Assembly: GCA_016282555.1 (NCBI GenBank)
Contig: JAEEKU010000101.1
Span: forward strand, 1-47,553
Direction of reading: 5' to 3'
Length of the DNA stretch: 47,553 nt
Source: Methanomassiliicoccaceae archaeon
GTDB lineage: Archaea > Thermoplasmatota > Thermoplasmata > Methanomassiliicoccales > Methanomethylophilaceae
The notes under the pieces were generated by a model. The model made no database searches. It was not told the origin of the DNA and was given only the letters and a program-made list of their open reading frames with translations. The translations under genes were made by a program, and so were the position numbers. Positions 19,001 to 27,538 of this stretch are shown piece after piece (position 1 is the first letter of the stretch; each line of letters opens with the position of its first letter).

Positions 19001-20681
19001 CTCCTTCGGGAATGACGGTGTCCTCGGAGATGTAGACGTGGTTTCTCTTAAGGTAAATCACATCGCCGGACTGAGCCTCGGCGAGAGCCCTCTTGAGGTT
19101 GGTGAATTTGGTGGTTATTCCGGATTCCGCGACCACGTCGCTGTCCACGATCGCGATGTTCGTCTCGCTTGTGGGGGTGTTCTCCAGCAGGAGGGTGCCG
19201 TCGACTTTGATAGGCACGTTTCCGTTCCTGAATATTCCCCCGTCCTTGACGGTGACGGTAGCGTTCTTGGTAATGGTGATGGAATTCGCCTCGGTCATGT
19301 CGATGGTCCTTCCGCTGGGAATGATCGTATCGGTGTCGAAGACGATGTCTCCGTAGACCTTGATGTAATCGGCATCGGCGTCGAGAGCCTTGTCGAGGGT
19401 GGTGTAATAGTGATAGTTGTCCTTCATGTAATAGACAGCGTTGAGGGTAAGCCCTTCGTGCTCCGAAGACTTGATCACCAGAGGGACCGCGGTCTTCACG
19501 GTTCCGGTGACGGTCAGAGTACCGGTTCCCATTATGGGGGGCATTTCGGTGGACGCGATCATCGTAAGGTAACCGGAAACCATCATGGTTCCGCCCTCGG
19601 CGACGGCCACGAGCGCTTCTGCGGGGAAGACGATGTCCTCGGGGAAGAGAACCGTTCCCATGATTCCGATCGCCGAATCGACGGCGGCGGGGGTTCCCAC
19701 GACCGCGATTTCGGAAGCCCCGGGTTCGACTTTGACGGTGACTCCGGAAACGTTGAGCAGGGAAAGATCCGCATCGGTGATTCCGAACAGGGATGCTCCG
19801 GTGTATTTGACGCACTCGTAGGTGGAGCCGCCGGACATCCTGACGAAGGAGGCTACGGGACTGGAACTGTCGATTACGATAGCCTTGTTGTTCTGGATGG
19901 CACCGGAGAACGCTCCGTTGACGGTAATGGTACCGTTGTTAACCGCCCAGTAGGGTATGGTTTCGAAGTCCACGAAGTTTTCGATTCCGTTCTGGATGAG
20001 AACACCGGTCTCCTTGACGGAGAACTCCGCGCCGTCCTGGACGGTGAACGTGTCGTAAAGCACGTTTCCGTAGATTTCGACCGCGGAACCGGACTCGGCG
20101 GTGACGCCGTTCAGATAAGCCGCGGCTTCGGTGGATTTGAGGATGAGCTTTCCGCCGTTTTTGACGGTCATTCCGTTGATGATGGCGGAACCGTTTTCCT
20201 CGACGGTGAAAGTGCCGGTAAGTTCGGAAGAGGAACCGTCGGCGAGATAAACGGAATACGGACCGCTGGCCGAGACCGTTCCGCTGACGAAGAGAGAGGA
20301 TCCGCTGTCCACGCAGAACGTGGGCTGGATCTCGGTTCCGGCTTCGCTGACCACTGCACCGTTGATTCTGGCCTCTCCGGAATAGATCTCAACGTACGAG
20401 CCGCTCTTAAGAGTGAGAGTGACTCCCTCGTTGACGATGAACGTATTTTTTGCCACTATGAACTGGGTATCTTCAACGGCAAGATCTCCGTTCACGACTA
20501 TAACCTGGGATTCGCTCCCGATTATACTGGCATCAAGAGTACCGTGGATGTACAGGATCTTATCCTCATCCTCTGCGGAAACAGGGGATGCGGCGAAGCA
20601 TGCCACCACGATCGCCAATACGGCGATTACGGCAAGGAATCCGACCTTGCTCCTTAATGCATTTGATTTTTCGAACTCCAT
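16089..20681 (-). CDS. Adhesin-like beta-helix surface protein
   Basis: 1530 residues. An uncleaved or cleaved signal segment lies at about 12-36 (SKVGFLAVIAVLAIVVACFA then ASPVSAED). Most of the protein (about 45-1330) is an irregular repeat of short beta strands with NG or DG turns (for example LNGVTAESGS, INGKLVLYTG, VSGNIYTAAG), as in right-handed beta-helix adhesins. Residues about 1330-1490 form a separate membrane-proximal region rich in Tyr and Asn. The C-terminus is a 20-residue hydrophobic helix (LLIILVIVIIIIAIVLIL) and RSRRS, a membrane anchor with the bulk outside. No catalytic residues seen. Base composition is uniform, and the opposite strand is also open over 1438 codons, a side effect of its codon use. 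Confidence 0.88.
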   Translation of the reverse strand: MEFEKSNALRSKVGFLAVIAVLAIVVACFAASPVSAEDEDKILYIHGTLDASIIGSESQVIVVNGDLAVEDTQFIVAKNTFIVNEGVTLTLKSGSYVEIYSGEARINGAVVSEAGTEIQPTFCVDSGSSLFVSGTVSASGPYSVYLADGSSSELTGTFTVEENGSAIINGMTVKNGGKLILKSTEAAAYLNGVTAESGSAVEIYGNVLYDTFTVQDGAEFSVKETGVLIQNGIENFVDFETIPYWAVNNGTITVNGAFSGAIQNNKAIVIDSSSPVASFVRMSGGSTYECVKYTGASLFGITDADLSLLNVSGVTVKVEPGASEIAVVGTPAAVDSAIGIMGTVLFPEDIVFPAEALVAVAEGGTMMVSGYLTMIASTEMPPIMGTGTLTVTGTVKTAVPLVIKSSEHEGLTLNAVYYMKDNYHYYTTLDKALDADADYIKVYGDIVFDTDTIIPSGRTIDMTEANSITITKNATVTVKDGGIFRNGNVPIKVDGTLLLENTPTSETNIAIVDSDVVAESGITTKFTNLKRALAEAQSGDVIYLKRNHVYISEDTVIPEGVTLRIGSGNTVEVVDGAKLTVNGLLDAHPGYFLISNGSTIVNGSFIFDAPFNTYTDDIAGAYFTLDDVNTIAPLSFIQGKEPRIGDNIDIFGDIEEGDVSLVSSAVKPIVIQSESVFKAGTITLDGFTFDTGNASCVKAKIAMGEGAVTYDGTKGSCVTENGVTEVSGNISAAEPGASVTFSGKLTVYSAVLEGVTVKFTEDADVLLANAFTFYEPATIPAGARVTAPNVVTGDLTIGGTYVATGHMGDLTVLSGGSVESEGDLSILASEIVVDGSISAASVLTLAAENVSGNGTITGGDNSIIVIGTMNGGNIVVGDSSSISFTSDLSSLSFIDAGKDLTLKAVNITVGNASAGEGASIICEGAFSSSGKLVLGDRASVQATGIAVSELEAGNEVSFIADNSIVIRSGTAGDSLIVSAGSDFATDSLSAGEKTSITAASAVVGDLNLGSGSSDILAGDFTVNGNSEFGTGCKLSADNVTINGKLVLYTGVKVTVNGILNVPGELVTVEADDSSKTESFIVKKDVNVSGKLDLGIINYVQISGDLNVSGTAVMGTTDKISGSIVSGNTSVASGGVLTISENSIWACLKDLNVDGTFNANKGSLVAVGSEFVKENGTVAVSGNIYTAAGSNFTASNLIVPGTFTSEGTVVIGLLDSNGISTIDGTVDVRAGTFTMYRTVYINGSVLTENGKFYASKIYAGVNESIFGLPIEPASKVPVIGSGVSLTSSGVAYVSPAVRVNGAFSDFAHTYYYKGDTHYLSVYANPGKYSDKVDGKNRNIDSIYASADNAYVNGWRATKEVSSSAEAAAARVYSPYGTYDTVWLNAVYDIFNFKMYAADETATPMVGKVNADGSVVPLTLYKSGLNLYESPVNLPAGTYRVKMTYADGHSEEYIDNPMIVNGVRQSSYDFTFDGNPDNKETVTYLIQFSFEEEPAPIVEPDQSLTITDILLIILVIVIIIIAIVLILRSRRS

Positions 20682-20835
20682 AGAACATCTGCTCCTATGA
20701 ACCGGGTCTGAGCGCCCGGAGACTCCCGGATTCCGTCTCCGGAACCGGATGCCGCTTCCTCTTTCCCTTGCGGGCCAGAGACATCGCTAAGCATAGGGTG
20801 ATGTTGTTCTTGCTATTTATTTATTGTAAATATAG
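20682..20835 (-). promoter_or_regulatory. Promoter and long 5' leader of the adhesin-like gene
   Basis: On the minus strand ACAATAAATAAATAGC (about 20812-20827) looks like the TATA element. The ATG follows some 130 bases later, leaving a leader of about 100 bases with GC-rich self-complementary stretches (GTTCCGGAGAC, GTCTCCGGGCG) and GGAG 12 bases before the ATG. Most genes here have almost no leader, so this one may carry regulation. Confidence 0.35.
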
Positions 20836-20849
20836 GAACGGAAAAACCG

Positions 20850-22655
20850 TTACTGTCCGGGAGGATCTTTGCTTACTCCGACCTTTTTTCTCTGTCTTCC
20901 GCCGGTCTTTTTGAGCTTTCCCTGTCCGAGCGCCCATTCGAAGCTCTTCTCTTCGGCGGGAGTTATAAGCACGCGGTCGCCTTTGGCGTATTTGCGTCCG
21001 GTCACCCAGTTCGTGAACGGGGAGAGAACCTTGTACTCGTCGGCGTCCATGACCACCTCTTTGACGTTCGGCCTCCCCTTCATCTCCGAATAGGTTCCCG
21101 AGAAAGTGCGGACGCGGCCGCCGGAAACCTCTATCATCTTCGTGCACACGGTATCCAGATAATACCTGTCGTGGGTGACCGTGAGGACCGTGCCGTCGTA
21201 CTCGTTGAGGGCTTCCTCCAGAGCGTGCTTGGCCGGTATATCCAGATAGTTGGTGGGCTCGTCGAGGACCAGAAGATTGGTTTCGTCGAGGAGAAGCAGG
21301 CACATGGCGACCCTGGCCCTCTGGCCTCCGGACAGTGTTGAAATGGGGCGCTCGACGTCTTCGCCGGTCAGCAGGAAGCGGGCCAGAAGGCTGCGGGCCT
21401 CCCCTCTGCGCTCCTTTCCTATAATGAGAAGAAGCTGCTCCTCGGCGGTGAGCTTCATGTCGAGGCGCTCGTGATGCTGCGAATAGTATCCGATCTTGGC
21501 TCCGGGCGCCACCCACAGCTCCCCTTCGGAAGGGATTTTTTCGAGAAGGGCCCTGACCAGGGTAGTTTTCCCCTCTCCGTTGGATCCGAAGATCCCGACT
21601 TTGTCCCCTTTGTGGATATCCAGCTCCACGTTCTCCAGGATCTTCCTTCCTCCCAGGGATACGGAGAGGTTCTTGGCGGTGAGAACGTTCTTTCCGGATT
21701 TGTGGGCCGCCTGGATCCTGACGGTTATCTCCCTGCTCTCCTCCGGCTTCTCCTTCTCCTCCATCTTGGAGATCATCTTCTCGCGGGTCTTGTGGGTGGT
21801 CATGTACCACTGGTCCCGGTGGAGTTCTCTGGCTATCTCCTCCTGCCTCTTCTTCTGGGAGATGTATTTGCGGTACTCCTTCTCCATCCGGTCCAGCTCG
21901 ATCATCTTCTTCATGATGAAATCGGAGTAGTTTCCCTTGTATTCCCGGGATTTCCCGCCGGAGATCTCCAGCATGCGGGTGGCTATCTTGTCCAGGAAAT
22001 ACCTGTCGTGGCTGATAACCAGGACGGCGCAGTGCGTTTTCAGAAGATAATCCTCCAGCCATTCCACGGTGTTGATGTCGAGATGGGAAGTGGGCTCGTC
22101 CATGACCAGAAGATCGCAGTCGTCGGCCTGGACTACGATGCGGGAAAGCATGACTTTTGTCCTCTCGCCGCCGGAGAGGGAATCCATAGTGCGATCCATG
22201 AAATCCCCGGAAAGACCCACTTTCTCGAGCGCGGAGATGAGATTCCTCTCGTCGTCCGCATCGGATTTGGAGAGCTGCGACTCGATGGATGCGCTCTCCT
22301 CGGCGAGAGCGTTCCAGTCTATATCCCCGCCCTTAGCCATGAGATCGTCTATCTCGGCCAGACGGCGTTTGAGATTCTCGATATGGCCGTAAGGGCGTCC
22401 AAGAACGTCGCGGACGGTGAATTCTGACGAGGACTCCGCGAACTGCTCCAGATATCCGATCCTCTCGGTGTTTCTGATTATCTCGCCCGTATCCGGCTTC
22501 ATCTCTCCGAGAAGGATCTTCAGAAACGTGCTCTTGCCGGCTCCGTTCACCCCTATCAGGCCTATGGAATCGCCTTCGTTGATCTGGAGGCTGACGTCGG
22601 TCAGAACTCTCACGGGTCCGAATGATTTCGCTATTGCCTGAGCCTTTAAGAGCAT
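20850..22655 (-). CDS. ABC-F family ATPase
   Basis: 601 residues, two ABC ATPase domains and no membrane segments. Domain 1: Walker A GVNGAGKS (35-42), signature LSGGER (160-165), Walker B DEPTSHLD (186-193). A charged linker helix covers about 250-310. Domain 2: Walker A GSNGEGKT (357-364), signature LSGGQR (441-446), DEPTNYLD (465-472). This is the ABC-F layout, whose members act on ribosomes, for example in antibiotic protection or translation rescue. The C-terminus is a basic tail (about 560-601). It follows yigZ by 22 bases and is probably in the same transcript. Which ABC-F subfamily is not clear. Confidence 0.93.
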   Translation of the reverse strand: MLLKAQAIAKSFGPVRVLTDVSLQINEGDSIGLIGVNGAGKSTFLKILLGEMKPDTGEIIRNTERIGYLEQFAESSSEFTVRDVLGRPYGHIENLKRRLAEIDDLMAKGGDIDWNALAEESASIESQLSKSDADDERNLISALEKVGLSGDFMDRTMDSLSGGERTKVMLSRIVVQADDCDLLVMDEPTSHLDINTVEWLEDYLLKTHCAVLVISHDRYFLDKIATRMLEISGGKSREYKGNYSDFIMKKMIELDRMEKEYRKYISQKKRQEEIARELHRDQWYMTTHKTREKMISKMEEKEKPEESREITVRIQAAHKSGKNVLTAKNLSVSLGGRKILENVELDIHKGDKVGIFGSNGEGKTTLVRALLEKIPSEGELWVAPGAKIGYYSQHHERLDMKLTAEEQLLLIIGKERRGEARSLLARFLLTGEDVERPISTLSGGQRARVAMCLLLLDETNLLVLDEPTNYLDIPAKHALEEALNEYDGTVLTVTHDRYYLDTVCTKMIEVSGGRVRTFSGTYSEMKGRPNVKEVVMDADEYKVLSPFTNWVTGRKYAKGDRVLITPAEEKSFEWALGQGKLKKTGGRQRKKVGVSKDPPGQ

Positions 22656-22677
22656 GGGGACCCGTAATCCCCGCTCG

Positions 22678-23313
22678 TTAATGATGTTTCGGTCGGAGAT
22701 ACGCGGTTCCGATCTCCTCCGGGACAGCGGATCCCTTCGTTATATCGGATAATTTCCTGAAAAGGAGATCCTCGCTCCCGTCCGGAACCGGCATTTCCGC
22801 GGAGACTTTTCCGGAAAATGAATAAACGGGGCGGAACGGGGAGATGCTTCCGGCCTCCGACTCGAATCTCCCGTAATCGGCGTATTCTATCTGAAACCTG
22901 TAGATGCGGCAGAATCTTTTTTCGATGACGGGAGCGTTTCTCAGAGCGGCGGAAGCGGATTCGGTATAAGCGCGGACCAGGCCTCCGGTCCCCAGGAGAG
23001 TTCCCCCGAACCAGCGGATCACAATTATTGCCGTGTCGGAAAGACCGGATCCCCTGATGACGGACATTATGGGTTTTCCGGCGGTTCCGGAGGGTTCCCC
23101 GGCGTCGCTGTACCTCTCGATGCGATCCGGCCCCCCGAACACCGCGGCGTAGCAGTAATGCGTCGCGCCGGGATACTATTCCCTCAGTTTTTCCGCCGCG
23201 GCGGACAGCTCCTCCCGGCTTCCGCACGGAAAGGCTACTCCGGTGAAACGCGATCCCTTGATCGAGAATGCGGAGATCCCGCACGCGGAAACGGTTCTGA
23301 AATCTTTATTCAT
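22678..23313 (-). CDS. yigZ: YigZ/IMPACT family protein with an internal in-frame UAG codon
   Basis: Read from the ATG at 23311-23313: KGSRFTGVAFPCGSREEL, then AAEKLRE, an in-frame TAG at 23176-23178 (codon 46), then YPGATHYCYAAVFGG, RYSDAGEPSGTAGKPI and RWFGGTLLGTGGLVRAY. These are the consecutive conserved blocks of UPF0029/YigZ proteins in the right order and spacing. The total is 211 codons plus a TAA stop, the family's normal length of about 205. The residue at the TAG is often Lys or His in relatives; AAG to TAG is one change. I infer that UAG is read through, most likely as pyrrolysine. The family is linked to translation control and amino-acid metabolism, but its biochemical role is uncertain. 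Alternative: a pseudogene with a nonsense mutation. Confidence 0.8.
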
Positions 23314-23341
23314 AAAAAAGGGGCCCCGGGGGACCCCCGGG
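23314..23341 (-). terminator. Strong hairpin and T6 directly before the yigZ start
   Basis: On the minus strand CCCGGGGG T CCCCCGGG (23325-23341) is followed by GCCCC and TTTTTT, then the yigZ ATG. It begins 3 bases after the putP stop and fits a terminator for putP. Confidence 0.6.
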
Positions 23342-23343
23342 TT

Positions 23344-24840
23344 TCAATGGCTTTCGGTGTAGGTCTGGGCCTCGTCGAACTCTCTGACGATCTCCTCCTG
23401 AGGGGCGGGGGTCGCCAGGGAGACGATGATTCCCGCGATCAGAGCGAGGATGAATCCGGGCAGGAGCTCGTAGATTCCGGTCTCCGCGGTGAGGAACGTG
23501 TTCCAGAGAATGACCGAGAGGAACCCCGTTATAAGGGATGCGAGAGCCCCGTAAAGGTTCATCCTCTTCCAGTACAGGGACAGGATCATCAGCGGACCGA
23601 ACGCGGCTCCGAAGCCGGCCCACGCGTAGGAGACCAGGCCCATGATGTTGCTTCCGCCGTACAGCGCCAGTATGAGTGCGAAAACGGCCACGGCGGCGAC
23701 GACTCCCCTAGATATCCACATCATCTTGTTCTCTGAGAAGGAGTACTTCTTGCTCTTTCCGAGAAGATCGTTGGTTATCGACGATGAAGCGACAAGAAGC
23801 TGGGAGTCCGCGGTGGACATGATCGCGGCCATCACGGCGGCGAAAAGAAGCCCCGCGATGATGGGCGCGAAGAGATCGCCCGCCATGATGATGAAAACGT
23901 GCTCGGCGTTGAATCCCTCGCTGGATATCACGTCCTCTCCGAGATAGACTCTTCCAATCATTCCCACGAGAACGACCGCGGAGAGCGCGATGACGATCCA
24001 CACGAGAGAGATCCTGCGCGAGATCTTGACCTCCTCGGGATCCCTGATGGACATGTACCTGACTATGATGTGGGGCATTCCGAAGTACCCGAAGGCCCAT
24101 GCGAGAAGAGACAGGATCGCTATGAATCCCAGCGGGCTTCCGCCGTCCCAGAACAGATCGGCGAAGTGATCCACTCCGACCGCCTCCCATCCGGCTTCGA
24201 CGTTGCTCCAGCCTCCCAGAGCGCCCACGGCGGCCAGAGGGACCACCACGACGGCGACCAGCATGAGCATTCCCTGGAAGAAATCCGTCCAGCACACCGC
24301 TTTGTACCCGCCGAAGAACGTGTAGACGACGATGATGATGGCGCCGATGACCATGGCGATTTCGAAAGAAATCTCGGGGAATATGGTCTGGAGAGTTACT
24401 CCGCATCCCTTGAAACCGGACGCGACGTAGATCGTGAAGAAAAACAGGATGATCAGACTGCATATGAATCTCAGGTAGCCTTTGTTATCCTTGTAGCGGT
24501 TGGAGAAGAATTCGGGAACCGTGAGGGCGTTTCCCGCGACGACCGAATGCTTTCTCAGTTTCTTGGCGACGAAAAGCCAGGAAAGATAGGAGCCTGCGGC
24601 CAGGCCGATGCCGATCCACACCTCTCCGAGACCGAAGAGAAGGACCGCTCCCGGAAGACCCATAAGCAGCCAGCTGCTCATATCGGAGGCCTGCGCCGAC
24701 AGAGCCGTGACGTAGGGGTTCATCGAACGCCCGCCGAGGAAGTAATCCTCCATGCTGGAGGACCTCTTGTAGAAGTAGAATCCTACACCCAGAACGAGCG
24801 CGAAATAAATGATGAACGCAAGAAGAATTTGCAAATTCAT
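23344..24840 (-). CDS. putP: Sodium:solute symporter, proline permease type
   Basis: 498 residues, about 13 transmembrane helices. SSS-family hallmarks: the DYFLGGRSMNPYVTALSAQASDMSSW segment near residues 31-57, VYTFFGGYKAVCWTDFFQG, and the PutP-like AFGYFGMPHIIVRYMSI. AAIMSTADSQLLVASS carries the Ser/Thr residues that bind sodium. It imports proline or a related amino acid with Na+ across the cytoplasmic membrane. Substrate choice is inferred from family likeness only. Upstream lies a long inverted repeat around a possible promoter (24852-24900). Confidence 0.9.
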   Translation of the reverse strand: MNLQILLAFIIYFALVLGVGFYFYKRSSSMEDYFLGGRSMNPYVTALSAQASDMSSWLLMGLPGAVLLFGLGEVWIGIGLAAGSYLSWLFVAKKLRKHSVVAGNALTVPEFFSNRYKDNKGYLRFICSLIILFFFTIYVASGFKGCGVTLQTIFPEISFEIAMVIGAIIIVVYTFFGGYKAVCWTDFFQGMLMLVAVVVVPLAAVGALGGWSNVEAGWEAVGVDHFADLFWDGGSPLGFIAILSLLAWAFGYFGMPHIIVRYMSIRDPEEVKISRRISLVWIVIALSAVVLVGMIGRVYLGEDVISSEGFNAEHVFIIMAGDLFAPIIAGLLFAAVMAAIMSTADSQLLVASSSITNDLLGKSKKYSFSENKMMWISRGVVAAVAVFALILALYGGSNIMGLVSYAWAGFGAAFGPLMILSLYWKRMNLYGALASLITGFLSVILWNTFLTAETGIYELLPGFILALIAGIIVSLATPAPQEEIVREFDEAQTYTESH

Positions 24841-24851
24841 TTATGCACCGG

Positions 24852-24900
24852 GGTCCGCATCGGAACGATAACATAAAAACGCATTGTTCCGATGCGGACC
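24852..24900. promoter_or_regulatory. Perfect 15-bp inverted repeat around a TATA-like sequence before putP
   Basis: GGTCCGCATCGGAAC (24852-24866) and GTTCCGATGCGGACC (24886-24900) are exact reverse complements. The 19-base spacer contains, on the minus strand, GCGTTTTTATGTT, placed about 30-40 bases before the putP ATG. It could be an operator pair or an RNA hairpin; no T-run follows, so a simple terminator of the MMPL gene is less likely. Confidence 0.55.
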
Positions 24901-24903
24901 GGC

Positions 24904-27435
24904 TCAAAGTGTTTTCCTCTGCATGAACTTCGGACCTTTCCAGTTCCAGTTTCCGAGAAGATGCATGATCGCCGGGACGATGTAGGTGCGGACGATCAGC
25001 GCGTCGCAGAGAATGGCGAAGCACAGCGCGAATCCGATCTCCTGCATTATGGTCAGCGACGAAAGCATAAGGGTTCCGAAAGCCCCGCCCATTATCAGCC
25101 CGCACACGGTGATGACGGAACCTGTATGGGTGACCGCGTGGTGGATGGCTTCGTCGTTGGACATGCCCTTCAGCACGTTCTCTCTGATGCGGGTGGTCAG
25201 GAGGATATCGTAGTCCATTCCCAGACCCAGACAGATCACCAGAAGAATGAGCGGGATGAGCCAGATGACGTCCTTTCCGAGCAGAACGGTGAAGACCACA
25301 TGCGTCATCGCGAGAGTCCAGGATATGCTCATCAGGATGGTGAACACGGATCTCAGCGGGATGAGGTAGGATCTCATGACGATGAACAGAAGGATTATAA
25401 TGAAAATTATAACCAGAATCTCGATCAGGTTGAACTCCTCGCTGACGTCTTTGGAGATATCGTACATGACCGCCGCCGTTCCGGTGACCCAGGTCTCCGT
25501 CACGTATCCGGTTCCGCGGACCGCGTTGAGAGTCTTCACGAAGGCGTCCGTCTCCGATGCGGAGTGATCTATGGTCTGCATGGAGAGGGGAGACATCGCC
25601 GCGTCGGCGGTGGAGTACTGGAACATGAAGAAGTTCACGTCTCCGGTTCCGGACTCCGCGTAATCGCCGCCGATCATCTTCGAATAATTGTTGATGAGGT
25701 AGTCTATGGAGGAGCCGCCCATGAGCACCAGCTGCTCGTCGGACATCATCCCGCGGACCTGCGAGATCACCGGCTCCAGGTACAGCTTCAGCATCTCGGG
25801 GGTGTTCTCCACGGCGCGGTCGACTATGTCCGAATACGACAGCGGCAGAGGCGCCCCCTCCTCCGTAAGCTGCTTTTCGGCTTCCTGCACGTATTTGTCC
25901 CACATGTACGGGCCGGCGACGTCGGCGACGTTCGGATCCGAGCGCAGGGCATTGTAATACGGATCCATATTGATGTCCTTGAACGAATCCGTCCATATCA
26001 GCATCTTCATCTCCGGAATCAGCTTGTTGTCATAGACGTGGGCTATCGGCTCCGACGTCTCGAAGATGATGTAGTTGGGCATGAACATTCCCTGGTTCGC
26101 GTACTCTCCGAGATATTCCATCCCCTTTCCGGAATCTCCGGTCTGCATGCAGCTGATCATATCGTAAGAGGTTTCGGAGTTCATCGTCAGGTAGGCGGCC
26201 GGAACCGTCACCAGAACTGCCGCCAGGGTGATGACGCCGGCGCGCTTCAGCGAGAATCTGGACGACTTTTCGAAATATTTCTCGCCCAGGCGCCCGAACC
26301 AGGCGAACCATCCTCTGGTGGCTTTCCCGCCCTCTTCGAAGGCCTTCATGGTGGTGGGCCAGAATATTCTGTCGCGGACGAACTGGAGTATCGCCGGGAT
26401 CAGGGTGAGAGCGGCGAGCATCGCCACCAGGATGCTCAGGGCGAGACAAATTCCCATGGTGGAGATCATGCTTATGGAGCAGATGGACATGACTCCGAAC
26501 CCTATTATGACGGACGCTCCGGATGTCGCGATGGATTCCCCTGCCCATTTTATGGCGTCGTGGAGGGCGAGCTCGTGGGTGAGTCCGGAGCGGAGCCCCT
26601 CTCTGTAACGGGATATGATGAAAATGCAGTAGTCGCAGCCCGCTCCCATCATGGAGACCAGGAGCAGCATCTCCGTGATGAAGAAGATGTTCAGGATCTG
26701 CCCTATTCCGTAGATGAGGGCGAGAACGACGACGAAGGCCACCCCGATGGTCACCGGGGGCGTGGCCGAAGTGATGAAGGATCTGAAGAACAGACCCACC
26801 AGGATGAGGATCATAAGAACCGTGAACGGATCTATTCTGGAAACGTCCTCCAGGGCCCCGGCGGCGAGATCGTGGGTCACCGCGAGGGTTCCCGTAAGAT
26901 AAACTCCGTCCGAAAGGATCTCTGCCTGGGCCGGGCCCAGGGCGGCGAACTCCTTCTCCATGCGGTCTATGAATTCCCTGAGGGTGTCCACGTCCTCGTC
27001 GGCCGGCTCTCCGGAGAAAAGGACGCCGGTGAGGATTATTCCCCCATCCAGCCCCTCCTTGGTCTGGGAGCCCATGGAGACGAACGCATTGGATCTCAGT
27101 TTGGGATTGCCGTCCCCGTCGGTGTATTCGGAGGAATGCTCGTTCATGTAGTTTATGAAAGCGTCCCCCGCGGCCTCTCCCGCTTCGTCATCGTATTTTA
27201 TCAGGATTATCGGCATCGAGGAGACCGTGCCCCCTCCGGAGGGGAAATAACGGTCCATGATCTCCATTCCTCTGACCGACTCCGAATTCTCGGCTGCGAT
27301 CTCGTTGATGTCGTATTTCATTACCTCCGAGGATTTCATAGCCAGAGGAACCGAGCAGATCAGAATGATGACCCACATTACGACAATCAGCTTTGCGTGC
27401 TTCGCGATCGCATCTGCGAGCCTGTCGAAAATCAT
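24904..27435 (-). CDS. MMPL/RND superfamily transporter
   Basis: 843 residues in two similar halves. Each half has one N-terminal helix (first: LIVVMWVIILICSVPLAM, about 15-32), a large extracellular domain (about 35-190 and about 435-640) and a block of five to six helices (about 200-380 and about 650-820). The GAGCDYCIFIISRYREGL and GLGMDYDILLTTRIRENV segments, at the same place in each half, hold the acidic residues typical of proton-driven MMPL carriers. It probably exports lipids or hydrophobic compounds; the substrate is unknown. It is the first gene of the minus-strand series with putP, 63 bases apart. Confidence 0.9.
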   Translation of the reverse strand: MIFDRLADAIAKHAKLIVVMWVIILICSVPLAMKSSEVMKYDINEIAAENSESVRGMEIMDRYFPSGGGTVSSMPIILIKYDDEAGEAAGDAFINYMNEHSSEYTDGDGNPKLRSNAFVSMGSQTKEGLDGGIILTGVLFSGEPADEDVDTLREFIDRMEKEFAALGPAQAEILSDGVYLTGTLAVTHDLAAGALEDVSRIDPFTVLMILILVGLFFRSFITSATPPVTIGVAFVVVLALIYGIGQILNIFFITEMLLLVSMMGAGCDYCIFIISRYREGLRSGLTHELALHDAIKWAGESIATSGASVIIGFGVMSICSISMISTMGICLALSILVAMLAALTLIPAILQFVRDRIFWPTTMKAFEEGGKATRGWFAWFGRLGEKYFEKSSRFSLKRAGVITLAAVLVTVPAAYLTMNSETSYDMISCMQTGDSGKGMEYLGEYANQGMFMPNYIIFETSEPIAHVYDNKLIPEMKMLIWTDSFKDINMDPYYNALRSDPNVADVAGPYMWDKYVQEAEKQLTEEGAPLPLSYSDIVDRAVENTPEMLKLYLEPVISQVRGMMSDEQLVLMGGSSIDYLINNYSKMIGGDYAESGTGDVNFFMFQYSTADAAMSPLSMQTIDHSASETDAFVKTLNAVRGTGYVTETWVTGTAAVMYDISKDVSEEFNLIEILVIIFIIILLFIVMRSYLIPLRSVFTILMSISWTLAMTHVVFTVLLGKDVIWLIPLILLVICLGLGMDYDILLTTRIRENVLKGMSNDEAIHHAVTHTGSVITVCGLIMGGAFGTLMLSSLTIMQEIGFALCFAILCDALIVRTYIVPAIMHLLGNWNWKGPKFMQRKTL

Positions 27436-27538
27436 GGGAAACCCGAAAATTTAGTTAATATATAAGACCAATGAACGGGGCGCGCAGACCGTCACGGTTA
27501 TTTATCAAAATCCGATCAGACGGAGAGAGACTGACATC

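Noticed and set aside
16341..20657. A 1438-codon open frame on the plus strand opposite the adhesin-like gene
   Set aside because: Its translation is low-complexity (many D, G, V, E), has no domain or signal, and mirrors the codon use of the real gene, which has signal peptide, repeats and anchor.
22646..23284. 212-codon minus-strand frame overlapping yigZ
   Set aside because: Arg-rich shadow in another frame; the YigZ motifs are in the frame that contains the TAG.
24892..27465. 857-codon plus-strand frame opposite the MMPL transporter
   Set aside because: His- and Asp-rich antisense translation without motifs; the minus-strand frame has full MMPL topology.
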